A stretch of 64,000 nucleotides of DNA from Alphaproteobacteria bacterium MarineAlpha9_Bin3 (GTDB lineage: Bacteria > Pseudomonadota > Alphaproteobacteria > TMED109), in NCBI GenBank assembly GCA_002937655.1, contig PTKH01000004.1, forward strand, positions 1-64,000. Reading direction: 5' to 3'. The notes beneath the pieces are model-generated. The model did no database searches. It was given only the letters and a program-made list of their open reading frames with translations, and was not told the origin of the DNA. A program made the translations under genes and the position numbers. Positions 27,292 to 36,487 of the stretch are shown piece by piece. The number at the start of each line of letters is the position of its first letter. Position 1 is the stretch's first letter.

Positions 27292-28650
27292 TTATACAAT
27301 CATTTTTATTGGGTTTTCTATTATATCTTTAAATTCTTTCAAAAGTTTTGCTCCAACTGCTCCATCAATAACCCTATGATCACCCGATAGTTGACAAGTC
27401 ATTATATTTGCAATTTTAATATTGTCATTAATAACTAATGGTCTTTTTGAAATACTACCAATAGCTAATATACCTGATTGTGGAGGATTAATTATAGCAG
27501 AAAAATTATCTATATCATACATACCTAAATTACTAATTGAAAAATTTCCACCCTCATACTCACCAGGTAAAAGTTTTCCTGAATTTGCTCTAGATATAAA
27601 ATCTTTCATATTTTTTGATATGTCACTTAATTTTAAGTAATCAGCATTTTTTATAACAGGAGTAAATAAACCTCCATCAACAGCAACAGCAACACTAATA
27701 TCAATTGATCCAAAATGAATAATTTCATCATCATTCCAAGAACAATTAGCCTCAGGTACAATAGAAAGTGACATTGCTAAGGCTTTAATTATAAAATCAT
27801 TAATAGATATTTTATTTTCTGGCGATAAACTTTTATTTATAAAAGCTCTACCTTTTAGAAGTTCATCTACATTACAATCTATTGACAAATAGAAATGAGG
27901 AACTTCTTTTTTAGATTTAGATAATCTTTCTGCAATCACTTTCCTCATTGAAGAAGTTTTTTTTCTAACATCTGATTTAATATTTATATTAGAAAAATTA
28001 TTTAAACTATTGTTATTATTTATAAAATTAGCAATATCATTTTTTATTATTCTTCCTCTAGGACCAGTACCAGTTATTAATTTTAGGTCAACTTTATTTT
28101 GAATAGCTATCCTTTTAGCTAAAGGACTGACAGCAATACGATCAGTATTTTCTGTAATAGAATAAGAAGAATCAATTTCTGATGAAACAACTTCTATATT
28201 TTTGTCATTATTTATTTCTTTATCATCATTAACAACAATATTTTCAATAGGGTTATTATTTTCATTATCACTTTTATCCGTGATGTTATTTATTTCATTA
28301 TTAACATTTTCAACTTCAATAATTTTTTCCTTATTATCTGAAGTTTGCTTTTCGTCATTATTTACATTATATTTTTCTAACAATTCATTTATATCACTAT
28401 CTGAATCGTTTTTATCCCTTAGCACAGCAATTACTGAATTTACACTTATTCCTTCTGCCCCATCATCAAATAAAACTTTGTCTAAAATACCTTCATCTAC
28501 TGCCTCTATTTCCATTGTAGCCTTATCTGTTTCAACCTCTGCAATAACATCACCTGATTTAACTTTATCACCTACATTCTTACACCACTTAGCAAGATTT
28601 CCCTCTGTCATTGTTGGTGACAAAGAAGGCATTAAAATTGCTGTTGCCAT
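27292..28650 (-). CDS. pdhC: Dihydrolipoamide acetyltransferase, E2 of pyruvate dehydrogenase
   Basis: Core of the pyruvate dehydrogenase complex. One lipoyl domain (1-80) with lipoylated K43 in ETDKATMEI, an E3/E1-binding domain near 165-205 (VSPLAKRIAIQNKVD...TGPRGRI), and a catalytic domain ending in SGDHRVIDGA with H425 and D429. The linker from about 85 to 160 is almost entirely Asn, Asp, Glu, Lys, Ser and Ile rather than the usual Ala/Pro-rich type. AAGGAG lies 9 bases upstream of the ATG. A 160-base gap separates it from pdhB. Confidence 0.95.
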   Translation of the reverse strand: MATAILMPSLSPTMTEGNLAKWCKNVGDKVKSGDVIAEVETDKATMEIEAVDEGILDKVLFDDGAEGISVNSVIAVLRDKNDSDSDINELLEKYNVNNDEKQTSDNKEKIIEVENVNNEINNITDKSDNENNNPIENIVVNDDKEINNDKNIEVVSSEIDSSYSITENTDRIAVSPLAKRIAIQNKVDLKLITGTGPRGRIIKNDIANFINNNNSLNNFSNINIKSDVRKKTSSMRKVIAERLSKSKKEVPHFYLSIDCNVDELLKGRAFINKSLSPENKISINDFIIKALAMSLSIVPEANCSWNDDEIIHFGSIDISVAVAVDGGLFTPVIKNADYLKLSDISKNMKDFISRANSGKLLPGEYEGGNFSISNLGMYDIDNFSAIINPPQSGILAIGSISKRPLVINDNIKIANIMTCQLSGDHRVIDGAVGAKLLKEFKDIIENPIKMIV

Positions 28651-28810
28651 TTTTTTTACTCCTTAGTAAATAATAACTAATATTATCTATAATTATACAA
28701 AATATTCAAAATTTATAAATTGCAAAAAATAATATTATGCTAAATTATACGCAATATATTACAATATTTTATCAAATTATTAACACTATATGCCTTTATT
28801 GAGTAATTAA
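28651..28810 (-). other. Longest intergenic gap: pdhB-pdhC spacer
   Basis: This 160-base stretch is very A/T-rich. Read on the minus strand it holds several TATAAT-like hexamers (for example in GCGTATAATTTAG and TTTGTATAATTATAG) but none has a well-spaced -35 that I would defend. A separate promoter for pdhC-lpd-lipA is plausible. No hairpin terminator after pdhB and no small gene is visible. Confidence 0.5.
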
Positions 28811-29785
28811 TTAAAACAATGTCATACATAACTTAAATATACTATCCTGATCTGGTATACATAATTTTTCTAAATTGCTTGCGTATGGTAAAGGAACATC
28901 TAATGCAGCAATTCTTTCTGGCGGAGCATCAAGATAATCAAAAGCTTTTGAACTCACTTCAGAAATAATCTCAGCACCTATACCTGAGCTCATCCAACCC
29001 TCTTCTACAGAAACTATCCTATTAGTTTTTTTAACTGATTTTATTATAGTATTAGTGTCTAAAGGTCTGAGAGTTCTTAAATCTATAACCTCTGCACTTA
29101 TATTTTCTTTTTCCAATAATTCTGCAGCTTTAAGAGCAGCATGAACTCCCCTAGAAAAAGAAGTTATAGTGATATCACTACCTAATTTTTTAATATTAGC
29201 AGAACCTATTGGAATTGAATAATCAATTTCAGGTACCTCAAATACTTCATTATACAATAATTCATTTTCTAAAAATATTACGGGATTTGGATCTCTTATA
29301 GCAGATTTAAGTAAACCTTTAGCATCTGCGCTATCATAAGGAGCAAGGACTTTCAATCCTGGTATATTGGTAAACAAAGCACTTAAGTCATGACTATGCT
29401 GGGCAGCAACTTGAAGTGCCGAACCATTTGGCCCTCTGAATACTATTGGAATATTAATAAGTCCTCCTGACATATAATATGTTTTAGCAGCAGAGTTAAT
29501 TATTTGATCAATTGCTTGAAATGCAAAATTCCAAGTCATAAATTCTACTATTGGTCTCAGCCCTCCCATAGATGCTCCAACTGCTAAACCTGTAAACCCA
29601 GCCTCAGTTATAGGAGTATCTACAATTCTATGATTTCCAAACTCAGATATTAAACCTTGGCTTACTTTATAGGCTCCTTCATATTCCCCTACTTCTTCTC
29701 CAATTAAAAAAACATTAGGATTTAATCTCATTTCTTCGGCAATAGCGTCTCTGATTGCTGTTCTTACTGGGAATTTACTCATCAT
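28811..29785 (-). CDS. pdhB: Pyruvate dehydrogenase E1 component, beta subunit
   Basis: Pairs with PdhA to decarboxylate pyruvate and acetylate the E2 lipoyl group. Conserved segments include [34 protein letters not shown] and the C-terminal [10 protein letters not shown]. The native start is one of two adjacent ATG codons (29785, 29782; [13 protein letters not shown]), overlapping the pdhA stop; the frame runs further to 29824 but with unconserved residues. It has about 324 residues and no N-terminal lipoyl domain, unlike PdhB of many other alphaproteobacteria. Confidence 0.93.
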   Translation of the reverse strand: MMSKFPVRTAIRDAIAEEMRLNPNVFLIGEEVGEYEGAYKVSQGLISEFGNHRIVDTPITEAGFTGLAVGASMGGLRPIVEFMTWNFAFQAIDQIINSAAKTYYMSGGLINIPIVFRGPNGSALQVAAQHSHDLSALFTNIPGLKVLAPYDSADAKGLLKSAIRDPNPVIFLENELLYNEVFEVPEIDYSIPIGSANIKKLGSDITITSFSRGVHAALKAAELLEKENISAEVIDLRTLRPLDTNTIIKSVKKTNRIVSVEEGWMSSGIGAEIISEVSSKAFDYLDAPPERIAALDVPLPYASNLEKLCIPDQDSIFKLCMTLF

Positions 29786-31043
29786 AATTCTCGCTAAGAA
29801 CATCTGTATACAAGTACTTTTCACTCGTAGAAATACTATTTGTGGCTTTTTCTGCCAAACCGCTTATTTCAGATCTTATTTTATCATCTATACTCTTAAG
29901 TTTATCCTCATTATATATTTCCAAATCAATTAACTTCTTTTTAATAAACTCTATAGGATCTTGTTCTTCTCTCATTTTTTGAACTTCTTCTCTAGTTCTA
30001 TATTTTGCAGGATCTGACATAGAGTGTCCTCTGTATCTATATGTTTTCATTTCTAATATAATGGGTCCATTACCATCTCTTACCCACTTAACTGCCTTTA
30101 GTGCTGCTAAATATACAGATATAGGATTCATTCCATTAACAGCATACCCTGGTATACCAAATGACTCACCATGTTTACTTAAATCTGTTCCAGCACTAGC
30201 TCTCTTAATGGAAGTACCCATACCATATTGGTTGTTTTCAATACAAAATATTATAGGCAATCTCCATAATGAAGCCATGTTATAAGATTCATATACTTGG
30301 CCTTGATTAGCGGCACCATCTCCAAAATAAATAAGCGATAAAGAAGATTTATCTAAATATTTTGAAGCAAAAGCTATCCCTGTACCTATCGGCACTTGAG
30401 CTCCTACAATACCATGACCTCCCCAAAAATTATTTTTTGGATCAAACATATGCATTGAACCGCCTTTACCTTTTGATATTCCATCTCCTTTTCCCATTAA
30501 TTCACATAATAATTTATATGGAGAAGCTCCTCTAGATATTAAATGCGCATGGCATCTATAGCCAGTAATTACACTGTCATCTTTATTAATTGCCGCTTCC
30601 ATTCCTACAGATACAGCTTCCTGACCAATATATAAGTGACAAAAACCGCCTATTAATCCTAAACCATATAACTGCCCTACTCTTTCTTCAAATCTTCTTA
30701 AATAAAGCATTTTTTCATAAAATAGCTGTAGTTGTTTTTTACTTACGTCGCTATCATCAAAGTTATCATACTTATTTAATAATTCAGTATTTTTAGAAAA
30801 ATTGTCTTGAAAATTATTTATGTTCATACCAGGTGGCATAAAGTTATTAGGTATATTGGCACCAACCTTTATTAAAAGCTTTATTATGGAGGGCTTCCAT
30901 TTATCTGGAATACCTTGTTGCTTCCATGAATAGACAGTTTTTTCATTTAAAACTGTATTAGTAAATTGAGAAAGGTTTTTTGCTAATAACCTGCCACCAC
31001 CAAGATCATCTATAATTGAAGAAAAATCAAAATCCTGTTTCAT
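29775..31043 (-). CDS. pdhA: Pyruvate dehydrogenase E1 component, alpha subunit, with N-terminal HTH-like extension
   Basis: Thiamin-diphosphate-binding subunit of E1. The enzyme proper begins near residue 102 ([20 protein letters not shown]) and carries GQEAVSVG, the TPP motif GDGAANQGQ...ENNQYGMGT and the phosphorylation-loop-like [15 protein letters not shown]. At 422 residues it is about 80-100 longer than usual E1-alpha. The extra N-terminus (about 8-65) has an [12 protein letters not shown]...[16 protein letters not shown] pattern like YdaS/carph-type helix-turn-helix domains. An alternative ATG at codon 69 would exclude it, but no ribosome site is obvious at either start. The 3' end overlaps pdhB. 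Confidence 0.92.
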   Translation of the reverse strand: MKQDFDFSSIIDDLGGGRLLAKNLSQFTNTVLNEKTVYSWKQQGIPDKWKPSIIKLLIKVGANIPNNFMPPGMNINNFQDNFSKNTELLNKYDNFDDSDVSKKQLQLFYEKMLYLRRFEERVGQLYGLGLIGGFCHLYIGQEAVSVGMEAAINKDDSVITGYRCHAHLISRGASPYKLLCELMGKGDGISKGKGGSMHMFDPKNNFWGGHGIVGAQVPIGTGIAFASKYLDKSSLSLIYFGDGAANQGQVYESYNMASLWRLPIIFCIENNQYGMGTSIKRASAGTDLSKHGESFGIPGYAVNGMNPISVYLAALKAVKWVRDGNGPIILEMKTYRYRGHSMSDPAKYRTREEVQKMREEQDPIEFIKKKLIDLEIYNEDKLKSIDDKIRSEISGLAEKATNSISTSEKYLYTDVLSENYDE

Positions 31044-31084
31044 ATAGAATAAGTTAGTTATAATAACGAATAAGTCAAATTAAT

Positions 31085-31408
31085 TTATTTTATAGAAATA
31101 ACAACCTCATCTTTAGAGGAATAACCAAGCTTTAATCGAGTTAATTCATCTAATAAATCAATATTGTTTTGAGCATTGTTCATTTTATTTACTAATAATT
31201 CTTTAAATTCTAATTCTTTTTCTTTATTTTTAAGAATGTTAAAGTTATATTCAACTAGCTGTTTTTTATCGGACAGCGGATTTAAAGATATATTGCCATT
31301 TAAAAAATGAAATATAAAATATGCTCCTGTAAAGATAACACATGTTTTAAAGAAAATATTTCTTACTAGTATATAGTTATTGTTTTTAAAATTTAATGTT
31401 TTATTCAT
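31085..31408 (-). CDS. ftsB: FtsB/DivIC-like septum formation initiator
   Basis: Small bitopic cell-division protein. It has a short cytoplasmic N-terminus, one membrane segment (about 19-36), a periplasmic coiled coil (about 45-80) and the family C-terminal pattern NIDLLDELTRLKLGYSSKDEVV. Identification rests on this architecture and on its place between eno and pdhA, which is standard in alphaproteobacteria. It would act with FtsL and FtsQ at the divisome. Confidence 0.82.
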   Translation of the reverse strand: MNKTLNFKNNNYILVRNIFFKTCVIFTGAYFIFHFLNGNISLNPLSDKKQLVEYNFNILKNKEKELEFKELLVNKMNNAQNNIDLLDELTRLKLGYSSKDEVVISIK

Positions 31409-31444
31409 AGTCTAATGAATCATTTAAAATAATATTAGTCAATA

Positions 31445-32719
31445 CTAACTATAAAAATATTTATCTTTGTTAAACAAGGCCTTATCTCCTAAAAGCTCTT
31501 CTATTCTTAATAATTGATTATATTTACTTAATCTATCAGACCTTGATAATGAGCCTGTTTTAATTTGCCCTGCATTTGTAGCCACAGATAAGTCGGCTAT
31601 GAAAGTATCCTCAGTTTCTCCCGATCTATGAGATATCATAGAAGTATAAGAAGCTTTCTTAGCCATATTTATTGCATTTAATGTTTCTGTTAAAGTACCT
31701 ATCTGATTAAACTTTATTAATATGGAATTAGCTATATTTTCCTTTATTCCCTTATCTAATCTACTTGTATTCGTAACAAATAAGTCATCCCCTACTAATT
31801 GAATATTTTCTCCCATTTGCTTCGTAATAATTTTCCAACCTTCCCAATCATCTTCTGCTAATGCATCCTCAATTGATATAATAGGATATTCTTTAGTAAG
31901 AGAGTGTAAATAATCTATTAGCCCTTGACTATCAAACCTTTTATTTTCACCATTCAAGATATATTCATTGTTATTGAAAAATTCTGTGGATGCAACATCT
32001 AGTGCTATTGATACATTTTTACCTGGAGTATAACCTGCTTTTTCAATCGCTATAATTATATAATCTAAAGCTTCTTTATGAGATGAAAAATTAGGAGCAA
32101 ATCCTCCTTCATCTCCTACAGCAATAGAAAAATTTTGTTCTAATAATATTGTTTTTAATGACTGAAAGATTTCAGCTCCACATCTTAAAGATTCACTAAA
32201 ACTATCAAAGCCAAATGGAACAACCATTAACTCTTGAAAATCTAGGCTGTTATTTGCGTGGGCACCTCCATTTATTATATTCATAAATGGAATAGGTAAA
32301 GTAACAGAAGACTCTCCTCCTATATGAAAATATAAGGGAATATTTTTACTATTAGCAGCTGCTCTTGAACATGCTAAAGATACTCCTAAAATACTATTAC
32401 CTCCTAGATTAATTTTATTAATTGAGCCATCAAGATTAATTAAAATATTGTCAATCTCTTCTTGGTCACTACAATTTTTCCCTTTCAACACATTACAAAT
32501 TTCATTATTAATTATTTCAACTGCTTTTTTTACTCCCTTACCTAAATACCTATGATCATTATCTCTCTTCTCAATTACTTCATAAGCACCGGTTGATGCT
32601 CCAGAGGGAACCGAAGCTCTTCCTATTACATCATTTTCTAATAATACATCTACTTCTAACGTTGGATTTCCCCGACTATCTATAATTTCTCTTCCTTTAA
32701 TATTACTTATAATTGTCAT
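31445..32719 (-). CDS. eno: Enolase
   Basis: Interconverts 2-phosphoglycerate and phosphoenolpyruvate. Conserved residues are seen in [11 protein letters not shown] near the N-terminus, the metal-binding region [22 protein letters not shown], and [15 protein letters not shown]. Length 424 is normal. It lies 13 bases downstream of kdsA, whose substrate is the phosphoenolpyruvate that enolase makes. Confidence 0.97.
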   Translation of the reverse strand: MTIISNIKGREIIDSRGNPTLEVDVLLENDVIGRASVPSGASTGAYEVIEKRDNDHRYLGKGVKKAVEIINNEICNVLKGKNCSDQEEIDNILINLDGSINKINLGGNSILGVSLACSRAAANSKNIPLYFHIGGESSVTLPIPFMNIINGGAHANNSLDFQELMVVPFGFDSFSESLRCGAEIFQSLKTILLEQNFSIAVGDEGGFAPNFSSHKEALDYIIIAIEKAGYTPGKNVSIALDVASTEFFNNNEYILNGENKRFDSQGLIDYLHSLTKEYPIISIEDALAEDDWEGWKIITKQMGENIQLVGDDLFVTNTSRLDKGIKENIANSILIKFNQIGTLTETLNAINMAKKASYTSMISHRSGETEDTFIADLSVATNAGQIKTGSLSRSDRLSKYNQLLRIEELLGDKALFNKDKYFYS

Positions 32720-32732
32720 AATTATACCCTTA

Positions 32733-33572
32733 TTAATTATTTTGACTTTTTGCTATTTCATCATGTTTAATCAAAATTTGAAGTAAGTTTTTGAGCTTAT
32801 CCAATGGCCACATATTAGGACCATCACTTGGAGCGTTATCTGGGTCTTCATGAGTTTCCATAAATATTGCTGCTACACCCAAAGCAGAAGCAGCTGTAGC
32901 TAATGTTGGAACAAATTCTCTTTGGCCACTTGATTTATCTCCTAAACCACCCGGCTGTTGGACAGAATGAGTAGCATCAAATACTACAGGATGACCAAAT
33001 TCCTTTAATATTGGAATAGACCTGAAGTCCGAAACAAGTGTATTATAACCAAAACTTGCACCTCTCTCACATATCATTACACCACCATTACCATTTTTTG
33101 ATAATTTTTCTGCTACATTTTTCATATCCCATGGAGCTAGGAACTGTCCTTTCTTTACCATAATTGGAAGGTTTGACTTAGCTGACTCTATTAATAAGTC
33201 AGTTTGTCTACATAAAAAAGCTGGTATTTGTATTACATCTACTACTTCAGATACTAATGATATTTGCTCCTTTTCATGAACATCAGTAATTACAGGACAT
33301 CCAATTTTATCTTTTACCTCTTTAAATATTTCCATAGAATCATCTATACCAGGTCCTCTTGAAGATTTTAAGGAAGTTCTGTTAGCTTTATCAAAAGAGG
33401 ACTTATAAATAAAATTTAGCCCTAATATATCGCAAATATTATGTATCTCATTGGCAGTTTTAAGTGCATGATCTTTACTTTCCATAACGCAAGGTCCAGC
33501 AATTAAAGTAAATTTTTCATTGTTACCAATTGTAAAACCCTTAAATTTTATATCTTTTATATTACTTATCAT
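32733..33572 (-). CDS. kdsA: 3-deoxy-8-phosphooctulonate synthase (KDO-8-P synthase)
   Basis: Condenses arabinose 5-phosphate with phosphoenolpyruvate to make KDO-8-phosphate for lipopolysaccharide. Motifs [10 protein letters not shown] (near 25-34), [28 protein letters not shown] and [11 protein letters not shown] are clear. Length 279 is typical. The start overlaps the pyrG stop as ATGA. It indicates an LPS-type outer membrane with KDO, consistent with the lipid A genes at 47953-52200. Confidence 0.96.
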   Translation of the reverse strand: MISNIKDIKFKGFTIGNNEKFTLIAGPCVMESKDHALKTANEIHNICDILGLNFIYKSSFDKANRTSLKSSRGPGIDDSMEIFKEVKDKIGCPVITDVHEKEQISLVSEVVDVIQIPAFLCRQTDLLIESAKSNLPIMVKKGQFLAPWDMKNVAEKLSKNGNGGVMICERGASFGYNTLVSDFRSIPILKEFGHPVVFDATHSVQQPGGLGDKSSGQREFVPTLATAASALGVAAIFMETHEDPDNAPSDGPNMWPLDKLKNLLQILIKHDEIAKSQNN

Positions 33573-35197
33573 TTTTTACTTACTTTTTTAACTGCCGATA
33601 TAAAAGATTTAAATATTGGATGGGGCATAAATGGTCTTGATTTCAATTCTGGATGAAATTGGACACCAACAAACCAAGGATGAGAAGTTATTTCTATAAT
33701 TTCAGGCAACATAGAATCTGGAGATTTTCCAGAGAATATCATACCTTTTTCTTTCAATTTATCTTCATAAATTGAATTAACTTCATAGCGATGCCTATGT
33801 CTTTCATGTACAGTAATTTTATTATATATTTTATAAGCTAGCGAACCCTTTAATATATTACAGGGGTAAGATCCTAATCTCATGGACCCACCAATATCTG
33901 AAGACTTTGAACGTATTTCTTTTTTACCATCACGATACCATTCCTTAAGTAAGCCTATTACATTATTTTCTGTATTTACAAACTCTGAAGAGTTAGCACT
34001 TTTTATATTTAAAACATTTCTAGAAAATTCAATAACAGCTAACTGAAGACCAAGACATATTCCTAAAAAAGGCACTCCATTTAAACGGGCATAATTAATT
34101 GCCTTAATTTTTCCAGAAATACCTCTTTCACCAAAACCTCCAGGAACAATAATCCCATTAATATTGCTAAATTTTGAATCTAAAGATTTATTATTTAAAC
34201 TTTCAGAATTAATCCAATGAATATTAACTCCTAGTTTATTTCCTAATCCTCCATGAACTATTGCCTCGTTTAATGATTTATAAGCATCAGGAAGGTCTGT
34301 ATATTTTCCTACTATACCGATATTTATATTTGATTTTACATTATTTGCAGATTGAACAATTCTTTTCCATTTATTTAAGTTAATTTTATTTGGCTTAATA
34401 TTAAAATGTTTAAGAACTTGGATATCTAATTTTTCTTTATGATATACTAATGGTACATTGTATATATTTTTAACATCAAGAGCTTGAATAACATCTTCAG
34501 ATTTAACATTACAAAATAAAGCAATTTTATCAATCTCATTTTCTTCAATTGATCTATCACACCTGCATAATAATATATTAGGTTGAATTCCTATTTCTCT
34601 TAATTCTTTGACAGAATGTTGAGTGGGCTTTGTTTTCTGCTCATTTGAAGTATTTATATAAGGCACTAAAGTTAAATGAATATATATAGCTCTATTTTTA
34701 CCAATTTCATTTCCAAACTGTCTAATAGATTCTAAAAAAGGAAGGCTTTCTATGTCTCCAACAGTTCCACCGATTTCTACTAATATAAAATCACAGTCAG
34801 CTATATCTTTTGTAATAAAAGACTTTATTTCATCAGTTACATGAGGAATAACTTGGACTGTACTTCCCAGATAAAAACCTTCTCTCTCCTTATTAATTAC
34901 ATTTTTATAAATTCTTCCAGTAGTTATATTGTCACTTTGCTTTGCAGGAACTCCTGTAAATCTCTCATAATGCCCTAAATCTAAATCTGTTTCAGCACCA
35001 TCATCAGTAACAAAAACCTCTCCATGTTGATATGGACTCATAGTTCCTGGGTCTACATTTATATAAGGGTCTAATTTTCTTATTCTTACAGAATAGCCTC
35101 TAGCTTGAAGCAAAGCACCTATTGCAGAAGCTGAAATCCCTTTACCTAAGGAAGAAACTACGCCGCCTGTAATAAATATAAATCTTGGCTTAGCCAT
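33569..35197 (-). CDS. pyrG: CTP synthase
   Basis: Makes CTP from UTP, ATP and glutamine. The N-terminal synthetase domain opens with [16 protein letters not shown] and contains [13 protein letters not shown]; the C-terminal class I glutamine amidotransferase domain has GICLGLQ with the nucleophilic Cys, and HPE in QFHPELKS. Length 542 is normal. The order secG-pyrG-kdsA-eno is common in alphaproteobacteria. Confidence 0.97.
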   Translation of the reverse strand: MAKPRFIFITGGVVSSLGKGISASAIGALLQARGYSVRIRKLDPYINVDPGTMSPYQHGEVFVTDDGAETDLDLGHYERFTGVPAKQSDNITTGRIYKNVINKEREGFYLGSTVQVIPHVTDEIKSFITKDIADCDFILVEIGGTVGDIESLPFLESIRQFGNEIGKNRAIYIHLTLVPYINTSNEQKTKPTQHSVKELREIGIQPNILLCRCDRSIEENEIDKIALFCNVKSEDVIQALDVKNIYNVPLVYHKEKLDIQVLKHFNIKPNKINLNKWKRIVQSANNVKSNINIGIVGKYTDLPDAYKSLNEAIVHGGLGNKLGVNIHWINSESLNNKSLDSKFSNINGIIVPGGFGERGISGKIKAINYARLNGVPFLGICLGLQLAVIEFSRNVLNIKSANSSEFVNTENNVIGLLKEWYRDGKKEIRSKSSDIGGSMRLGSYPCNILKGSLAYKIYNKITVHERHRHRYEVNSIYEDKLKEKGMIFSGKSPDSMLPEIIEITSHPWFVGVQFHPELKSRPFMPHPIFKSFISAVKKVSKK

Positions 35198-35240
35198 AAA
35201 ATACCTTAAACAAAATTTTTATTAAACAATTCTTCATATA

Positions 35241-35582
35241 TTATTCTGCTTTTGGGGGAGCGGGATTATCTATATCTTCATCAATCTTTATCAATGGAGA
35301 ATTCATTTCACTCTCTACTGAACCATCTAAAATACTTGAACTCTCATTATCATTTCTACTTTCCATTATAGCAAGAATTAAACTTGTAATCATAAAAAGT
35401 GCGGCAAAAATTGCTGTAATTCTTGTTAAAAAATTTGCAGAACCTTGGTTACCCATAATACCACTAAGAGACATGCCTCCTCCAAGTCCTCCCAATGCTC
35501 CGCCATCACTTCTTTGTAATAAAATAAAAACAATTAATCCTAATGCTAAAAGCACATGAATTGCTAATACTATTTCTGCCAT
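35241..35582 (-). CDS. secG: Preprotein translocase subunit SecG
   Basis: Small auxiliary subunit of the SecYEG channel. Two membrane helices (about 4-20 and 52-70) flank the conserved cytoplasmic loop LLQRSDGGALGGLGGG. The C-terminus is an acidic, Pro-ending tail (ENPAPPKAE-like). Length 113 fits. Its position between tpiA and pyrG supports the call. Confidence 0.92.
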   Translation of the reverse strand: MAEIVLAIHVLLALGLIVFILLQRSDGGALGGLGGGMSLSGIMGNQGSANFLTRITAIFAALFMITSLILAIMESRNDNESSSILDGSVESEMNSPLIKIDEDIDNPAPPKAE

Positions 35583-35608
35583 ATCAAATCCTATCCATAT
35601 TTATAAAA

Positions 35609-36337
35609 TTAACTTGCTATTATACATATCTCTGAAAATTCAGTTGGATTTAAAGAAACACCCCCTATTAATAATCCACCTAAATCTTTACAAGAAAAAA
35701 GTTCCTTTGCATTTCCTTTATTTACAGATCCACCATATAGAATCTTTATATTATTCTTCATACTATTGTTTGTTAACCATTGTCTTATCATATTAAACAT
35801 CTCATTAATAGAGTCTAAAGTAGGTATTTTTCCAGAGCCTATAGCCCATATAGGTTCATAAGCAATAATAAATTCATTATTGCTCTTTGGAATAGACTCT
35901 TCAAGTTGTTTTTTAATAACATCTAATGCATTACCTCTTTCTCTGTCCTCTGCATTTTCACCAACACATATTATAGGAATCATTTTAAAATCCATTAAAT
36001 TTTTTGCCTTTAAATATACATCTTTATTGGACTCATTTTTACCATTTCTTCTTTCAGAATGTCCTACAATAGAAAATTTACAACCAAAATCATTTAACAT
36101 TGGAGCTGAAACATCTCCTGTATATGCTCCTGAAATATTAACACTACAATCTTGAGCACCTAGAGCTATATTTGAATTTTTTATAACATTATATACTGTT
36201 TCAATATAAATAGTTGGAGGAAATAATGCTACTTCTGATCTAAGCACTTTACTATTTAAATTATTTAATATTGAACTAGAAAGATCTATAGCTTCGTTAA
36301 TATTACAATTCAACTTCCAATTTCCAGCTATTAACAA
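35609..36337 (-). CDS. tpiA: Triosephosphate isomerase
   Basis: Interconverts glyceraldehyde 3-phosphate and dihydroxyacetone phosphate. Lys in GNWKLN (about residue 7), catalytic His in VGHSERR and Glu in AYEPIWAIGSG are present, with a C-terminal YGGSVNKGN phosphate loop. The start is TTG, decided by AGGAGAT seven bases upstream and by the family start LIAGNWKLN. It is the first gene of the long minus-strand run toward ratA. Confidence 0.96.
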   Translation of the reverse strand: MLIAGNWKLNCNINEAIDLSSSILNNLNSKVLRSEVALFPPTIYIETVYNVIKNSNIALGAQDCSVNISGAYTGDVSAPMLNDFGCKFSIVGHSERRNGKNESNKDVYLKAKNLMDFKMIPIICVGENAEDRERGNALDVIKKQLEESIPKSNNEFIIAYEPIWAIGSGKIPTLDSINEMFNMIRQWLTNNSMKNNIKILYGGSVNKGNAKELFSCKDLGGLLIGGVSLNPTEFSEICIIAS

Positions 36338-36377
36338 ATTATATCTCCTAGAATGATATGTAAAAAATGTTTAAACT

Positions 36378-36433
36378 TATAAATAAATATACTACAAAAA
36401 GAATAAATATATTAGTATATATATTTATTTATA
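36378..36433. repeat. Long imperfect A/T inverted repeat in the tpiA-ppiD divergent region
   Basis: The left arm (36378-36394) matches the reverse complement of the right arm (36413-36433) at all 17 positions apart from a four-base insertion in the right arm. An 18-base spacer separates them. It lies between divergent promoters, so it may be regulatory or form a hairpin, but both arms are almost pure A/T. Confidence 0.5.
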
Positions 36434-36487
36434 ATAAAAATTAATATTAATAAACTAATTAAATAAATTTAAGTAATGGAAAATATA

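Noticed and set aside
28202..28666. A 154-codon open frame on the plus strand opposite pdhC
   Set aside because: It is Ser/Leu-rich low-complexity sequence antisense to the Asn/Asp-rich linker of pdhC, has no ribosome site or family motif, and the minus-strand gene is unambiguous.
28651..28810. Possible small RNA or short gene in the pdhB-pdhC gap
   Set aside because: The sequence is nearly pure A/T with no stable hairpin, no ribosome site with an open frame and no recognised RNA motif.
30061..30285. A 74-codon open frame opposite pdhA
   Set aside because: It is the antisense reading of conserved E1-alpha sequence without start signals.
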